From: Hyphomicrobiales bacterium
GTDB taxonomy: Bacteria > Pseudomonadota > Alphaproteobacteria > Rhizobiales > Rhizobiaceae
Direction of reading: 5' to 3'
NCBI GenBank assembly: GCA_900469445.1
Contig: UBXM01000001.1
Span: 62,001 to 126,000, forward strand
DNA length: 64,000 bases
Below the pieces are notes generated by a model. That model made no database searches, was not told the origin of the DNA, and saw only the letters and a program-made list of their open reading frames with translations. Both the position numbers and the translations under genes were made by a program. The first letter of the stretch is position 1. The number at the start of each line of letters is the position of its first letter. Of this stretch, positions 53,478-62,026 are shown one piece after another.

Positions 53478-53788
53478 CAGCGTTTTCTCCCAAAATCAGG
53501 GCGCACGACGTTGTCGGCGCTGTCCAAGATGAACGAGGCTGCAGCCTCGGTGGCGAGCTGCTCGGCGGTATCCGAGTAAATGCGGCCGGCATCGATCAGC
53601 CGGTAGACATTCAGCTCCTGCTCCATATTGGTCGCGAGAGTTCGCATCAGGCGCAGATGACTGGTGATGCCCTTCACGCTCTGGAGATCGAGGAAGGCGA
53701 CCTCGTTTTCGCTCATCTTTTCCAAGGGAGAGAATTGGTTGAGCAGAGCACCGAGGCTCTCGCTAAGCTTTGGGAGGGCACGGCTCAT
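53477..53788 (-). CDS. Small early protein downstream of MuB
   Basis: 103 residues, helical, ending in a basic DFGRKR tail. ATGA overlap with MuB, so translation is likely coupled. No family recognised. Confidence 0.6.
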   Translation of the reverse strand: MSRALPKLSESLGALLNQFSPLEKMSENEVAFLDLQSVKGITSHLRLMRTLATNMEQELNVYRLIDAGRIYSDTAEQLATEAAASFILDSADNVVRPDFGRKR

Positions 53789-54804
53789 CCGAGATCCTCC
53801 ACGTCACGGTTTCTCCAGGCGTCCTGGACATCCTTCACGGTCACCGACCGGTCTTCGGAAAGGGCAATCATGCTGGCGAGTTTCATCGTCTTGTCGATTT
53901 GCCCGAGAGCGCCGCCCTTCAGGCCGATGCCAGTCAGAAGACGCACGCATTCCGGATCGGAGACGCCCCAGGCGGCGATGTAGGCCGCAATGTCCTCGGC
54001 ATACGGCTTCTGCCGCTTCAAGTGTTTACCGATCCGCCGCTTGAGCTGCGCGTAGGACTTGCCGTTCCTCTGGGCAGCAAAACGGGAATAGACTTCCTCG
54101 TTACCGACCAGGGCGATGCCGCACTGGTTGATATCCGAGAAGTGGCGAAGCTGGTTGATCGCGTCGTCTACAAGGTTCTGCGCCTCGTCGATGATCAGCA
54201 GTGACCCGCCCCCGATCCGCTCCAGCCTTGCGCCAATGGCGCGGGTGAGCTTGGCCGGATTGTTTTCGTGGATCTGCAGCTCGGCAGCCAACTCGACGAG
54301 CATGCCGTGAACCGTCTTCGTGTGGGGGCTGATCGTGGCATGGAAGACATGCGGATGGGTGGCACGGTAATGGCGGCACGTTGCCGTCTTTCCGAAGCCC
54401 GCGCCAACGGTGATCATCACGAGGTCGGCCGTCATCTGGGCCCACTGCAACGTCTTGGTGATCTCGTTGCTAATGCGGGTTTTGACGAATGCCGGGGACG
54501 TCGGAATGGCCGGCATCGCCGCCGCCTCAAACACGGCATCGACCCACTGGCGCATCTGGCGGTTCATGTTGTCCAGGCGGCCGAGATAGGTGCCGGAGAA
54601 CCACTGGCTGAACGTGCCTTCCTTCATCCCGCTGCGGCGGGTGACTTCGGCTTTATTCCAGCTATTGGCGATCGCAATCTCGGCGACCTGCTCGCGGACA
54701 CTGCGCCAGGTGTCGATCTCGTCGAGATGCTTGGAGATAAAGTCCGTCGTAGGCTCGGGCTGTTCCCAACCAGAAAGACGGCTTGTATCGACATGCTTAT
54801 TCAT
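53785..54804 (-). CDS. Transposition protein B (MuB-like AAA+ ATPase)
   Basis: 339 residues. An N-terminal helix-turn-helix region (KAEVTRRSGMKEGTFSQWFSG) precedes the ATPase: Walker A GAGFGKT at 134-140, Walker B LLIIDE at 202-207. It coats target DNA, delivers it to MuA and gives target immunity. It follows MuA after a 119-base gap holding an antisense-oriented terminator. Confidence 0.9.
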   Translation of the reverse strand: MNKHVDTSRLSGWEQPEPTTDFISKHLDEIDTWRSVREQVAEIAIANSWNKAEVTRRSGMKEGTFSQWFSGTYLGRLDNMNRQMRQWVDAVFEAAAMPAIPTSPAFVKTRISNEITKTLQWAQMTADLVMITVGAGFGKTATCRHYRATHPHVFHATISPHTKTVHGMLVELAAELQIHENNPAKLTRAIGARLERIGGGSLLIIDEAQNLVDDAINQLRHFSDINQCGIALVGNEEVYSRFAAQRNGKSYAQLKRRIGKHLKRQKPYAEDIAAYIAAWGVSDPECVRLLTGIGLKGGALGQIDKTMKLASMIALSEDRSVTVKDVQDAWRNRDVEDLG

Positions 54805-54847
54805 AATAAGGTTCCTTTAGGTCGCCTCCAGGTGAGGCTGATTTGGC

Positions 54848-54876
54848 GGGCGAGGTTTCAACCTCGCCCTTTTTTT
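54848..54876 (+). terminator. Terminator facing against the early operon, between MuB and MuA genes
   Basis: GGGCGAGGT (54848-54856) pairs with ACCTCGCCC (54861-54869) around a TTCA-type loop, followed on the plus strand by seven T. It therefore terminates rightward (plus-strand) RNA, while genes A and B are read leftward. For the operon RNA it is only a stem without a U tail. Confidence 0.8.
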
Positions 54877-54923
54877 CTTGGAACCGGACGCACTACATTT
54901 CGGCTCTGCTATGCGGCACGGCG

Positions 54924-56882
54924 TTACTCGCCGGACCGATCCCCTGACGGGAATGGGATGACCGCGCGCTGGCCTGCCATGCGGGACAAGGCGCGGGAGA
55001 AACTGTCTTCGAAGTCCTGCTCATCGGCGACCGACGGCTGTGTCGTCTGGCTACGCGTCACGAGGCGCGTAACGGTCGGACGAGCCTGCTGCGGCTCTAC
55101 CGGCTGCGCGGTCTCGCCCTTGGCGAGTATGTCTGCAAGCTGGCCAGCGCTGAGGGCCGCACGTGCTGCCTCCTCGGCGGCGAGAGCCTTTTGGAAATCA
55201 CGGCGATTGCGGGCGTGATGTCTGGCCGCTTCCTGATCGTCGAAGCCGGTATCGGCGATGCAAGAAGCCTCGCAGATCAACACGTTTTTCAGGTCATAGA
55301 CGCGAATTGACCCGTGCAGCTTGTCGGGATCGAAGCGGATTGTGACCTTCTGGCCGGCGAACTGGTTGAGTTCGCGCGACCAGTACCTGTTGCCGTGGAA
55401 ATGGATTTCGCCACTGCCCTTCTGAGCCCGGATGACCTCCGAAGCGAGCAGCCACAGAGAGCGCTGCGCGGCGGTCGGCCATTTGACGATCGTGCCGGGG
55501 AGAGCAAGGCTGTCCTGGAAGGTGACATCGAAGCTGCGGCCTTTGCAGGTCTGCGCCGTGCGGCCAGGGCGGGCATTGTGTTCTACGATCTCGCGAGCGA
55601 CATGCTCGCGGAATGCATCGAGAGGGATCGCCCGGCTGGCGTAGTTCTCAGGCTTGGCATCCGGCTTGTTGCCTGTATAGGCACCAGCGCAAAACGGATG
55701 CTTTGAGATGTTCTCGGCCAAATCACCCCATGCGCGCTCGATCGGCTTGGACTGCCCGGAGTAAGGCTGGGTCCAGCGGGGCTCGATGCCGAGCGTGACG
55801 AGCAGGCCTTCTGGATCTTCCTCGCGAACCTTGAAGCGATAGCGCGTCATGGCACCGCCGGAGATCCACTTCGAGGCAAAGGACCGACCGTTGTCGAGAT
55901 AGATGCGCTCGGGAATGCCGAATTGCTCGACCATATCGCCGATGACCAGGCGCACGGTCTCCTTGTTCTCGCTGTCAGAAATCCGCCACGCCAGCACCTT
56001 TCCGGAAAACAGGTCCTGAATACCGATAAGGAACATGCGGACGGGCACCTTCGACCACGGGACCTGCACGAAGACATCGAGCTTGTGACCATCCATGTTG
56101 ACCATCTGCATGGCGTGCAGATGCGAACGAGTGCGGCGTTGGGCCGGGTAAAGCACCTTCGACTTTTCGCGGGTTTTGCGGGCATGTATCTGCACGGCCT
56201 TCGGCACAGTGGCATCGAGCCGCCGGCGCAATGATCGCTCCTGCGGGATCGGCGACCAGTCCTCCTTGGCGGCAGCGAGGAGAAGACGGCGATAGCAGGC
56301 GGAAAACTTCGGAGCCTCGGGACGCAGAAAATCCGAGGTCAAGAAGTCCCATGCCTTCGGATGCACGTCGAGGCGGCTGCGATCGCCGGCATAGCTCGGC
56401 GCGAGAGCGGCCAACCAGTCGGAGCGGTCGACGGTGTCAACCATCTTGCGCCAATCATAGAATGCGGAACTTCGGATCCCTGCCTTGCGGCATGCGATTG
56501 CGATAGCCGCATTGGCGGCCAGGCCGCCCTGCTCCAGCTCCTCGACCATTCGAAGCGTCTTTAAGCGCTCCTCGCAGGTCGCTTTATGCTCGCTCGAAAG
56601 CGCCTCATATCGCGCCCACAGAGCGGCCTTCGCTGCGGTCTTCTGATCGCGATCGTCGTTGGCGGGAGCCGAATGAACCACCATCAAGCGCTTCTGCGCC
56701 GCCTGCGGCAGCAAAGAGTAATGATACTCCCAGAAAGGCTTGGTCTTGCCGGTGACGCGATGAGCGAGATCCGGATTGCCCCTCCAGCGCGAACGGGCAA
56801 GATTGTCCAGGCTCTTTTCGCTGCGGGGAAGGTCCGGCAGGTTCGCTGCGATCAGATCGGCAATGGTGTAGAACTGCTTCAC
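54924..56882 (-). CDS. Transposase A (MuA-like DDE transposase)
   Basis: 652 residues, close to MuA length. The N-terminal region has winged-helix DNA-binding pattern (IADLIAANLPDLPRSEKSLDNLARS). The RNase-H core shows catalytic Asp264 (VNMDGHKLDV), Asp330 (IYLDNGRSF) and Glu382 (IERAWGDL), spacing as in MuA. A beta-barrel and a C-terminal helical part for MuB contact follow. It binds both phage ends and carries out strand transfer. Confidence 0.94.
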   Translation of the reverse strand: MKQFYTIADLIAANLPDLPRSEKSLDNLARSRWRGNPDLAHRVTGKTKPFWEYHYSLLPQAAQKRLMVVHSAPANDDRDQKTAAKAALWARYEALSSEHKATCEERLKTLRMVEELEQGGLAANAAIAIACRKAGIRSSAFYDWRKMVDTVDRSDWLAALAPSYAGDRSRLDVHPKAWDFLTSDFLRPEAPKFSACYRRLLLAAAKEDWSPIPQERSLRRRLDATVPKAVQIHARKTREKSKVLYPAQRRTRSHLHAMQMVNMDGHKLDVFVQVPWSKVPVRMFLIGIQDLFSGKVLAWRISDSENKETVRLVIGDMVEQFGIPERIYLDNGRSFASKWISGGAMTRYRFKVREEDPEGLLVTLGIEPRWTQPYSGQSKPIERAWGDLAENISKHPFCAGAYTGNKPDAKPENYASRAIPLDAFREHVAREIVEHNARPGRTAQTCKGRSFDVTFQDSLALPGTIVKWPTAAQRSLWLLASEVIRAQKGSGEIHFHGNRYWSRELNQFAGQKVTIRFDPDKLHGSIRVYDLKNVLICEASCIADTGFDDQEAARHHARNRRDFQKALAAEEAARAALSAGQLADILAKGETAQPVEPQQARPTVTRLVTRSQTTQPSVADEQDFEDSFSRALSRMAGQRAVIPFPSGDRSGE

Positions 56883-56885
56883 AGC

Positions 56886-57344
56886 TTAACGTCCGCGTCT
56901 CTTGATGTTGATGGGGATTGAACGCAGCGATCTCAGCTCCATGGCGAGAGCGCGCTGCTCCTGCTGCAGGCGGGCGATTTCGGCAAGGCGCGCCTCGTCG
57001 CCTTCCAGCATCGTCAGGCCGTCCTCGGAGACGATCAGATCCCAGAGCCAGTTGGCATCGGTGGCCCGTACGAAGGCCTTGAACCGGACGAGGCTGATGT
57101 CGTGCGTCGCCTTGCTCTCCGCCGTGTAGGCATCGAGAGTGGTTTTCGACATATTGGTGAGACCGAGATATTGCGCCATGCGGGCCGCAACGACCTCGCG
57201 GCTATGCGGGCACTCGCGGATCGCCTGCGCCATGGCGCGCTTGAGCTTGGCGCGAAACCGCTCGATATCGATCGTCGATGCGGCCTGCCGAACCGGGAAA
57301 AGCGGCTCAAGGAAGAAGTCGAGCTGGGCGGGATGCTTACTCAT
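56886..57344 (-). CDS. Early protein of unknown function upstream of MuA
   Basis: 152 residues. The middle (VVAARMAQYLGLTNMSKTTLDAYT) has a helix-turn-helix look, and a coiled coil sits near the end (EGDEARLAEIARLQQEQRALAMELRSL). Overlaps the ParB-like gene by eight bases. No named family recalled; DNA binding is a guess from pattern. Confidence 0.6.
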   Translation of the reverse strand: MSKHPAQLDFFLEPLFPVRQAASTIDIERFRAKLKRAMAQAIRECPHSREVVAARMAQYLGLTNMSKTTLDAYTAESKATHDISLVRFKAFVRATDANWLWDLIVSEDGLTMLEGDEARLAEIARLQQEQRALAMELRSLRSIPINIKRRGR

Positions 57345-58182
57345 CGCCGGCCTCGCGAATTTCGGCCATCAGGCCGTCCGGCTCGCCGAGCCCAACGTGA
57401 TCGAGGAACTGGTTGCGTGTTTCCTCGCTGGCATCTTCCCAAGCGGTGACGAGGCGCGACAGCAGCGTAGCCTGTTCGATCTGGGTCTTCGTGAGCCTCG
57501 GCGGCGGATCGACCAGTGCGAGCGCCTTTTTCAGGTCCGGCTCGGTGCGGATGGCAACGGCCGTCTGGCGCTGCTTCTGCGGCTCCATCTTCGCGATCTT
57601 GAGCAGCGCGGACTGATTGTCTGCAATAGGTGTGCCGCGAACGGCATCGCGCACGTCTGGGTGAAGATTGGCGGATATCTGCGACAGCCGCTTTACCGTA
57701 CGCTTGGACAGACCCATTCGATCTGCGACATGCTGTGAAAAGCCGCCAGTTTCGGCCTCGTCTTCGAATAATTGGGCCAAGTTGGCCCTATTTCCCGGAC
57801 GGCCCGCCTCGATCTTCCCGTGCTTCTGCTCCCAGATGTCACGGTAGGACTGCACGAAGATTGCCCGATCCACGACGGAAAGCTCGTTTCGGAACAGGTT
57901 TTCAGTGATCTCGACGAGGTGGGCTTCCGCCTTGTCGCCCTCGACGATCATGGCCTCGATCTCGGCCTCGTCATTAATCTGCTGGGCGCGCAGGCGGTGC
58001 GCGCCGGCAACCAGCGTGTATTTTCCGCCCTTGGCATTGGGCGTGGCGCGAACGGTGATCGGGTTGATCAGGCCGTGTTCGACGATGCTCTGGGCGATCG
58101 CGATCGCATGTTCTTCCTCGACGGCGCGCAGGCGCTCGGGGATGACGATGTCGTTGATGAGGAGGCGTTTGAACTCGGCCAT
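57337..58182 (-). CDS. ParB/Spo0J-like nuclease-domain protein
   Basis: 281 residues. The ParB N-terminal fold is clear: AIAQSIVEHGLINPITVRATPN, YTLVAGAHRLRAQ, and VEITENLFRNELSVVDRAIF, followed by a helix-turn-helix (FSQHVADRMGLSKRTVKRLSQIS). In Mu-like phages such proteins occur just upstream of MuA; they may bind DNA as CTP-dependent clamps or regulate early transcription. Role unproved. Confidence 0.85.
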   Translation of the reverse strand: MAEFKRLLINDIVIPERLRAVEEEHAIAIAQSIVEHGLINPITVRATPNAKGGKYTLVAGAHRLRAQQINDEAEIEAMIVEGDKAEAHLVEITENLFRNELSVVDRAIFVQSYRDIWEQKHGKIEAGRPGNRANLAQLFEDEAETGGFSQHVADRMGLSKRTVKRLSQISANLHPDVRDAVRGTPIADNQSALLKIAKMEPQKQRQTAVAIRTEPDLKKALALVDPPPRLTKTQIEQATLLSRLVTAWEDASEETRNQFLDHVGLGEPDGLMAEIREAGDE

Positions 58183-58541
58183 TATGCGACGTCTTCTTCT
58201 GCAAGGGTCTGGAAGGCGATGAAAGAGCGTGCGCGCTCGGCCATCATTCGGTAGTGGCTGGCGAACCGGAGGCTCCCCAGGCGCGCATCAATGATGCGCA
58301 GCGCCCTGTTGATCGCTTCGCGCGACCGATCCTCGTTTTCGACCACCCGGCGCTTGGGCCATTTCAACTCGGTAATCATCAGGTGCATGGCGACCTGGCG
58401 GGCGAGTGCGGCATCGAACCAGTCGTGCGGCGGATTGACGATCTCGTGCACCGAAAGATGCGGAAAGCCTTCGCGAACCGCAGCGAAACAGGAATTGAGG
58501 TGCAGCTCGTAGAGGGCACGCTGATCAAAGACGTTGATCAT
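58182..58541 (-). CDS. DnaA domain-IV-like early protein
   Basis: 119 residues. ALARQVAMHLMITELKWPKRRVVENEDRSREAINRALRIIDARL resembles the DNA-binding domain IV of DnaA, though the exact DnaA-box recognition loop is not conserved. The start at 58541 overlaps the stop of a tiny membrane gene (TGATG). It might bind replication-origin-like or operator sequences; this is inference from resemblance. Confidence 0.6.
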   Translation of the reverse strand: MINVFDQRALYELHLNSCFAAVREGFPHLSVHEIVNPPHDWFDAALARQVAMHLMITELKWPKRRVVENEDRSREAINRALRIIDARLGSLRFASHYRMMAERARSFIAFQTLAEEDVA

Positions 58542-58669
58542 CACCGGGCCACCTGCACGAGAAGCGCCGCGATGGCAGCGAACAGTCCGGCAGCGGTGAC
58601 GCCAAAGATCATCACCAGATTTGCCAACTCGCAGACGCGGGATTGGGATGGAATGAACGGGTTGCGCAT
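58541..58669 (-). CDS. 42-residue membrane peptide
   Basis: One membrane segment (LANLVMIFGVTAAGLFAAIAALL within residues 15-38) after a short polar N-terminus. TGATG overlap with the following gene and tight packing after ner support translation. Function unknown. Confidence 0.6.
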   Translation of the reverse strand: MRNPFIPSQSRVCELANLVMIFGVTAAGLFAAIAALLVQVAR

Positions 58670-58671
58670 GT

Positions 58672-59004
58672 CTATGCCGCGGCTCCGTTTTGGCGTTGAG
58701 CCATGGTCGCCGGACGTTCATAATTCTCGCGGGGTTGAGGAGATTTCCGCAGACCGGAGGCGTGGTAACGCGTCCGCCACAGCAAATGTGGCTTTGTACC
58801 GAGAGCTGCCGCGATCGCCCTCTCCCCCGCCGTATTCGGTTCCCGGAGCGTAGTTCCGGCCGTGCCGCGTGCGAGGTTGTATGCTCGATCGATGTCGAGG
58901 AGCGCGAGACCGGCAGCGTAAAGCCTGCCTTTAATCGCACTCATTTCGCCAATCCTGTCGATCGGGCTACGGGTCTTCTTGTCCGCCTGCTGGGGCCGGT
59001 GCAT
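58672..59004 (-). CDS. ner: Ner-like early transcriptional regulator
   Basis: 110 residues. IKGRLYAAGLALLDIDRAYNLARGTAGTTLREPNTAGERAIAAALGTKPHLLWRTRYHASG is a Ner/Nlp (SfsB) helix-turn-helix domain. In Mu, Ner turns down early transcription and the repressor promoter. First gene of the leftward early operon, with GAGG before the ATG at 59004 and a shared operator region upstream. Confidence 0.85.
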   Translation of the reverse strand: MHRPQQADKKTRSPIDRIGEMSAIKGRLYAAGLALLDIDRAYNLARGTAGTTLREPNTAGERAIAAALGTKPHLLWRTRYHASGLRKSPQPRENYERPATMAQRQNGAAA

Positions 59005-59085
59005 AGTGGATCCTCGTTGTGATGAGGGAGGCCCTGGCCGGTCTCCCTTTTCATTGGTGATTTGGTCCGTATTTATGGAGAAGGT

Positions 59086-59103
59086 ATCGCAATAAATTGC
59101 GAT
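59086..59103. promoter_or_regulatory. Operator between repressor and ner
   Basis: ATCGCAA (59086-59092), spacer TAAA, TTGCGAT (59097-59103) is a perfect 7-base inverted repeat in the 138-base divergent region. Related pieces GCGATGG recur at 59099 and 59139, the latter at the repressor start, which lacks a ribosome site. The repressor and/or Ner probably bind here. Confidence 0.6.
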
Positions 59104-59142
59104 GGGCAACAGTACCGTCGCAGATTTATGTGATGTTTAGCG

Positions 59143-59829
59143 ATGGAGCGCGATTTTGATTACTCTGGCGTAATTTCACGCCTGCTCACTCTAAAGGGCG
59201 CGGAAAGCGAAGGTGAATTCGCTGGACGCCTCGGCATATCTCCGAACACATGGACATCCTACAAGCGCGGCAAACAGTCCTTCGGTCTACATGAGATCAC
59301 AAAAATCTGTGATACCCTCAAGGTGGATCCGCTTTGGCTGCTATTCGGTGACGATGATTCTCGTCAGATCGATTTGACTAGCGCTATCACTGAAGCTGAC
59401 GTGGTCCGGCTTCCCCGTTTCGATGTGAAAGCGTCTGCAGGACGAGGTTTGATCCCAATCAATGAAATGCCGGTAGGCGAGGTCGCCTTCGCTCGAGATT
59501 TTCTCCGCAATCTGGGTGCCAATCCGGACTACTGCTACATCTTAGAAGCTCGTGGCGATTCGATGTGGCCAACTATTCCAGATGGTGCTTTGCTGATCGC
59601 TGACGCGTCAAAGACCGAGGTCGACGATGGTCGCATCTACCACTTCAACGTGATGGATCGTGCGCTGGTGAAGCGAGCACGTTGGTCAATGGACGGTAAG
59701 TTGTTCCTGACCTCGGATAATGTGGCTGCAGGATATCCAACAGAAGAGTTCACGGCGGATCGCATCGATGAGCTTCGCGTGGGCGGACGTATAATGTTTA
59801 CCGGCCACGCGCCGATGCCCGTGCGATAG
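59143..59829 (+). CDS. LexA-like phage repressor (HTH plus S24 peptidase)
   Basis: 228 residues. HTH (SEGEFAGRLGISPNTWTSYKRG) at 22-45; S24 domain from about 100 with catalytic Ser in EARGDSMWPTIPDGALLIAD and the partner Lys in ALVKRARWS. An AxG-type cleavage region (VKASAGRG) precedes the peptidase. RecA-stimulated self-cleavage would link induction to DNA damage, unlike classical Mu c. No ribosome site precedes the ATG. Confidence 0.88.
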   Translation: MERDFDYSGVISRLLTLKGAESEGEFAGRLGISPNTWTSYKRGKQSFGLHEITKICDTLKVDPLWLLFGDDDSRQIDLTSAITEADVVRLPRFDVKASAGRGLIPINEMPVGEVAFARDFLRNLGANPDYCYILEARGDSMWPTIPDGALLIADASKTEVDDGRIYHFNVMDRALVKRARWSMDGKLFLTSDNVAAGYPTEEFTADRIDELRVGGRIMFTGHAPMPVR

Positions 59830-59852
59830 GATCCGCGTTCTGAGGAAGCTCC

Positions 59853-60842
59853 ATGTCTAGACCCACCCACCCCCAAATCGAGTTTGCAAAGCGTCACCTG
59901 GTCGGTGAACTTTCGACATTCAATGCGTCTTCGGCGATCTTCCGGCTGGAAAATCTTCTCGAAGAAATCAAGGACGTGCAACAGCATCTTCAGCCAATCC
60001 TCGACGATCGATGGGCTCCAGCATTCTTTGAATTCACTGCATACTATCGGGTCGCTTTCGTCACATGCCTAGAATGGCATGGGAAATCCCGGCTGTATGA
60101 CCTTTTCACCTTTGAGCCGACGACCATCAAGGCCAACCACATCAAGCAAGCGGTAACAGACCAAAAGCTTGCTCAAATGGTGAGTGAGGGGCTTACAATT
60201 CCGCAGCTTTTGGCAGGGTCGAACAGTATATCGACAATCGAAGCGTACTCGGACGCAATTGGTCGCGTATTTGAGTTCATTGGCGCTCCAGATGATGCGT
60301 TTACAAAAATCATGTCGCAAAAGAATGGCGATTCGGCCACCAACGGTGAAACGCTGAAGGATCTATTCGTGGGCCGTAACAATCTCGTCCACGAGATTGG
60401 AATACAGAACATTGGGCACCGAAATATACGTGATTTCGACAGCTTCGAAGAAGCATGGGAGCGTGGACATCAGATTTTGAAAATACTGCGGTCCCTAGAA
60501 GGCGTTATCACAGATTACGCTCCACCACTTTTCCCTAACCGGTTAGGCGAAGACGGGTACCCGGTGAATGAAGAAGATCTTCTGCGACAAGTTATTGAAG
60601 CCTCAGAAAATAAGATACAGGGCCACCTTGAATTAGACCCTGACGATATCGCTCCGCTCAGTGTCGAGGCCTGGCTCGAAGAGAGACAGCGCAGTGCCGC
60701 ATACATCGATGCACAAATCGAGCTTATCGATAGCTTGGCCCTTGCTGGATGGAACTACTACGACGTGAGGCCTTTCCTTCGGAAAAGCTTACTCAAGCAG
60801 CGGATTCAATTTCTCGACCAACTCCTCCAGCAAGTGGGCTAG
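59853..60842 (+). CDS. Unknown protein with HEPN-type R-x4-H motif, beside the repressor
   Basis: 329 residues. LKDLFVGRNNLVHEIGIQN holds Arg175 and His180 in R-x4-H spacing, preceded by Asn-rich RNN as in many HEPN ribonucleases; surrounding segments are helical. It is co-directional with the repressor, 23 bases after it, so it is probably expressed in the lysogen. AT-richer than the structural genes. Prophage-expressed HEPN proteins often act in anti-phage defence; function here is inference. Confidence 0.7.
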   Translation: MSRPTHPQIEFAKRHLVGELSTFNASSAIFRLENLLEEIKDVQQHLQPILDDRWAPAFFEFTAYYRVAFVTCLEWHGKSRLYDLFTFEPTTIKANHIKQAVTDQKLAQMVSEGLTIPQLLAGSNSISTIEAYSDAIGRVFEFIGAPDDAFTKIMSQKNGDSATNGETLKDLFVGRNNLVHEIGIQNIGHRNIRDFDSFEEAWERGHQILKILRSLEGVITDYAPPLFPNRLGEDGYPVNEEDLLRQVIEASENKIQGHLELDPDDIAPLSVEAWLEERQRSAAYIDAQIELIDSLALAGWNYYDVRPFLRKSLLKQRIQFLDQLLQQVG

Positions 60843-60998
60843 CACGCTCCGGGCGACCCCCATTTGGTGAAGAAGTTTTCAACAAGATATCCACAGGCTG
60901 GATGCTACTGATGCGGTGCAGCTTAACGGGCGCGGTGCGTCTTTTGTCCACACCGCGAAGGCATTTTCAACTGCCCTGATTGACTATCCATAAATAAG

Positions 60999-61013
60999 GA
61001 ACAAAATAGGAAC
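60999..61013 (+). promoter_or_regulatory. LexA (SOS) box
   Basis: GAAC (60999-61002), seven bases AAAATAG, GAAC (61010-61013): an exact match to the alphaproteobacterial LexA site GAAC-N7-GAAC. It lies 27 bases before the GTG start of the gene pair ending in imuA. Confidence 0.85.
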
Positions 61014-61040
61014 ATCGGTATCAAACAGAAGGAGTAGCCG

Positions 61041-61277
61041 GTGTCCTTGTCTGAGAAGTTTATTGTTCTGCCGTTCAAGAAAATCCGTGGAAACATTGCC
61101 CCTGGTGAGATGCGCCAGGCGTCCAACTCAGCAGCCGCCGAGCGGATCGCGGAGGCTATGGCGGGTCGATTTGTGGGTGTTGCCGCCTACGCGGTGATGG
61201 TTGACATGGAAAGCGGCGATATGAGCAGCCCTAGACTTCTCTGCAAGTTCGGCGAAACGGCGGACCTCGCGGCCTAG
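61041..61277 (+). CDS. Small protein upstream of imuA, unknown
   Basis: 78 residues from GTG 61041, with AAGGAG eight bases upstream. FKKIRGNIAPGEMRQASNSAAAERIAEAMAGRFVGVAAYAVMVDMESGDM is an alpha/beta pattern with no recognised family. Two bases separate it from imuA, so the two form an SOS-induced operon. Confidence 0.75.
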   Translation: MSLSEKFIVLPFKKIRGNIAPGEMRQASNSAAAERIAEAMAGRFVGVAAYAVMVDMESGDMSSPRLLCKFGETADLAA

Positions 61278-61279
61278 CC

Positions 61280-62026
61280 ATGAACACAAATAGCGCTCTT
61301 CTCGCTGAGCTACGCGCGCGGGTCGAGCAGATCGAGGGTCAACGCGCACGTGTAGAAACAACGCTTCCGTTCTGCTTGGCCGAGATTGATGCAAAGTTGC
61401 CAGGACGCGGTTTAGCTTACGGTGCCACGCACGAAATCGCCGGAGGCGGCAGCGATACCGTCACCGGCGCGGTCTCCGCGCTCTTCGTCGCCGGAATAGC
61501 AGCTCGAACCGCCGGCCCGATTGTCTGGTGTCTTAATCGCGATGACCTCTTCGCGCCCGCCCTGCAGCAAGTAGGGCTAAAGCCGGACAGGATAATTTTC
61601 GTTCAGTCATCGGATGAAACATCGGTTATGGAGACCTACGAAGAAGCGCTTCGGTGGCGAGGGCTTGCAACAGTCATATGCGAACTGGTCAGGTTGCCTA
61701 TGAAGGAAAGCAGACGGTTTCAACTCGCAGCGGAGCAAGGTGGAAATCTCGGCCTCATCATACGTCGCTGGCGCCGACAACCCGAAGCAACTGATTTCGG
61801 CAATCCTACAGCTTCAGCTACTCGTTGGCGGGTAAGTTCTGCGCCATCGGTAGCACTGCCGGTTCCGGGCGTCGGGCACGCCAGGTGGTTTGTCGAACTG
61901 ATGCGAGCACGGGGCGGCGAATGTTCCGATTGGGTCGTTGAAGCGTGCGACCATCAAGGTTTCCTACGCCCATCTGACGCTAACACATTTGGTGACAAAT
62001 GGAATTCCGATGTGGGAATCTCTTGA
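61280..62026 (+). CDS. imuA: ImuA-like protein, phage-borne and without imuB
   Basis: 248 residues. RecA/SulA-like ImuA fold: FCLAEIDAKLPGRGLAYGATHEIAG, SALFVAGIAARTAGPIVWCLNRDDLFAPALQQVGL, a late RWRVSSAPSVALPVPGVGHARWFVELMRARGG. ImuA normally works with ImuB and DnaE2 in SOS mutagenesis. Here no imuB follows; the gene ends 387 bases before the phage terminus. Its last few codons lie in a 13-base repeat of the phage end, so the natural C-terminus may differ. Confidence 0.82.
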   Translation: MNTNSALLAELRARVEQIEGQRARVETTLPFCLAEIDAKLPGRGLAYGATHEIAGGGSDTVTGAVSALFVAGIAARTAGPIVWCLNRDDLFAPALQQVGLKPDRIIFVQSSDETSVMETYEEALRWRGLATVICELVRLPMKESRRFQLAAEQGGNLGLIIRRWRRQPEATDFGNPTASATRWRVSSAPSVALPVPGVGHARWFVELMRARGGECSDWVVEACDHQGFLRPSDANTFGDKWNSDVGIS

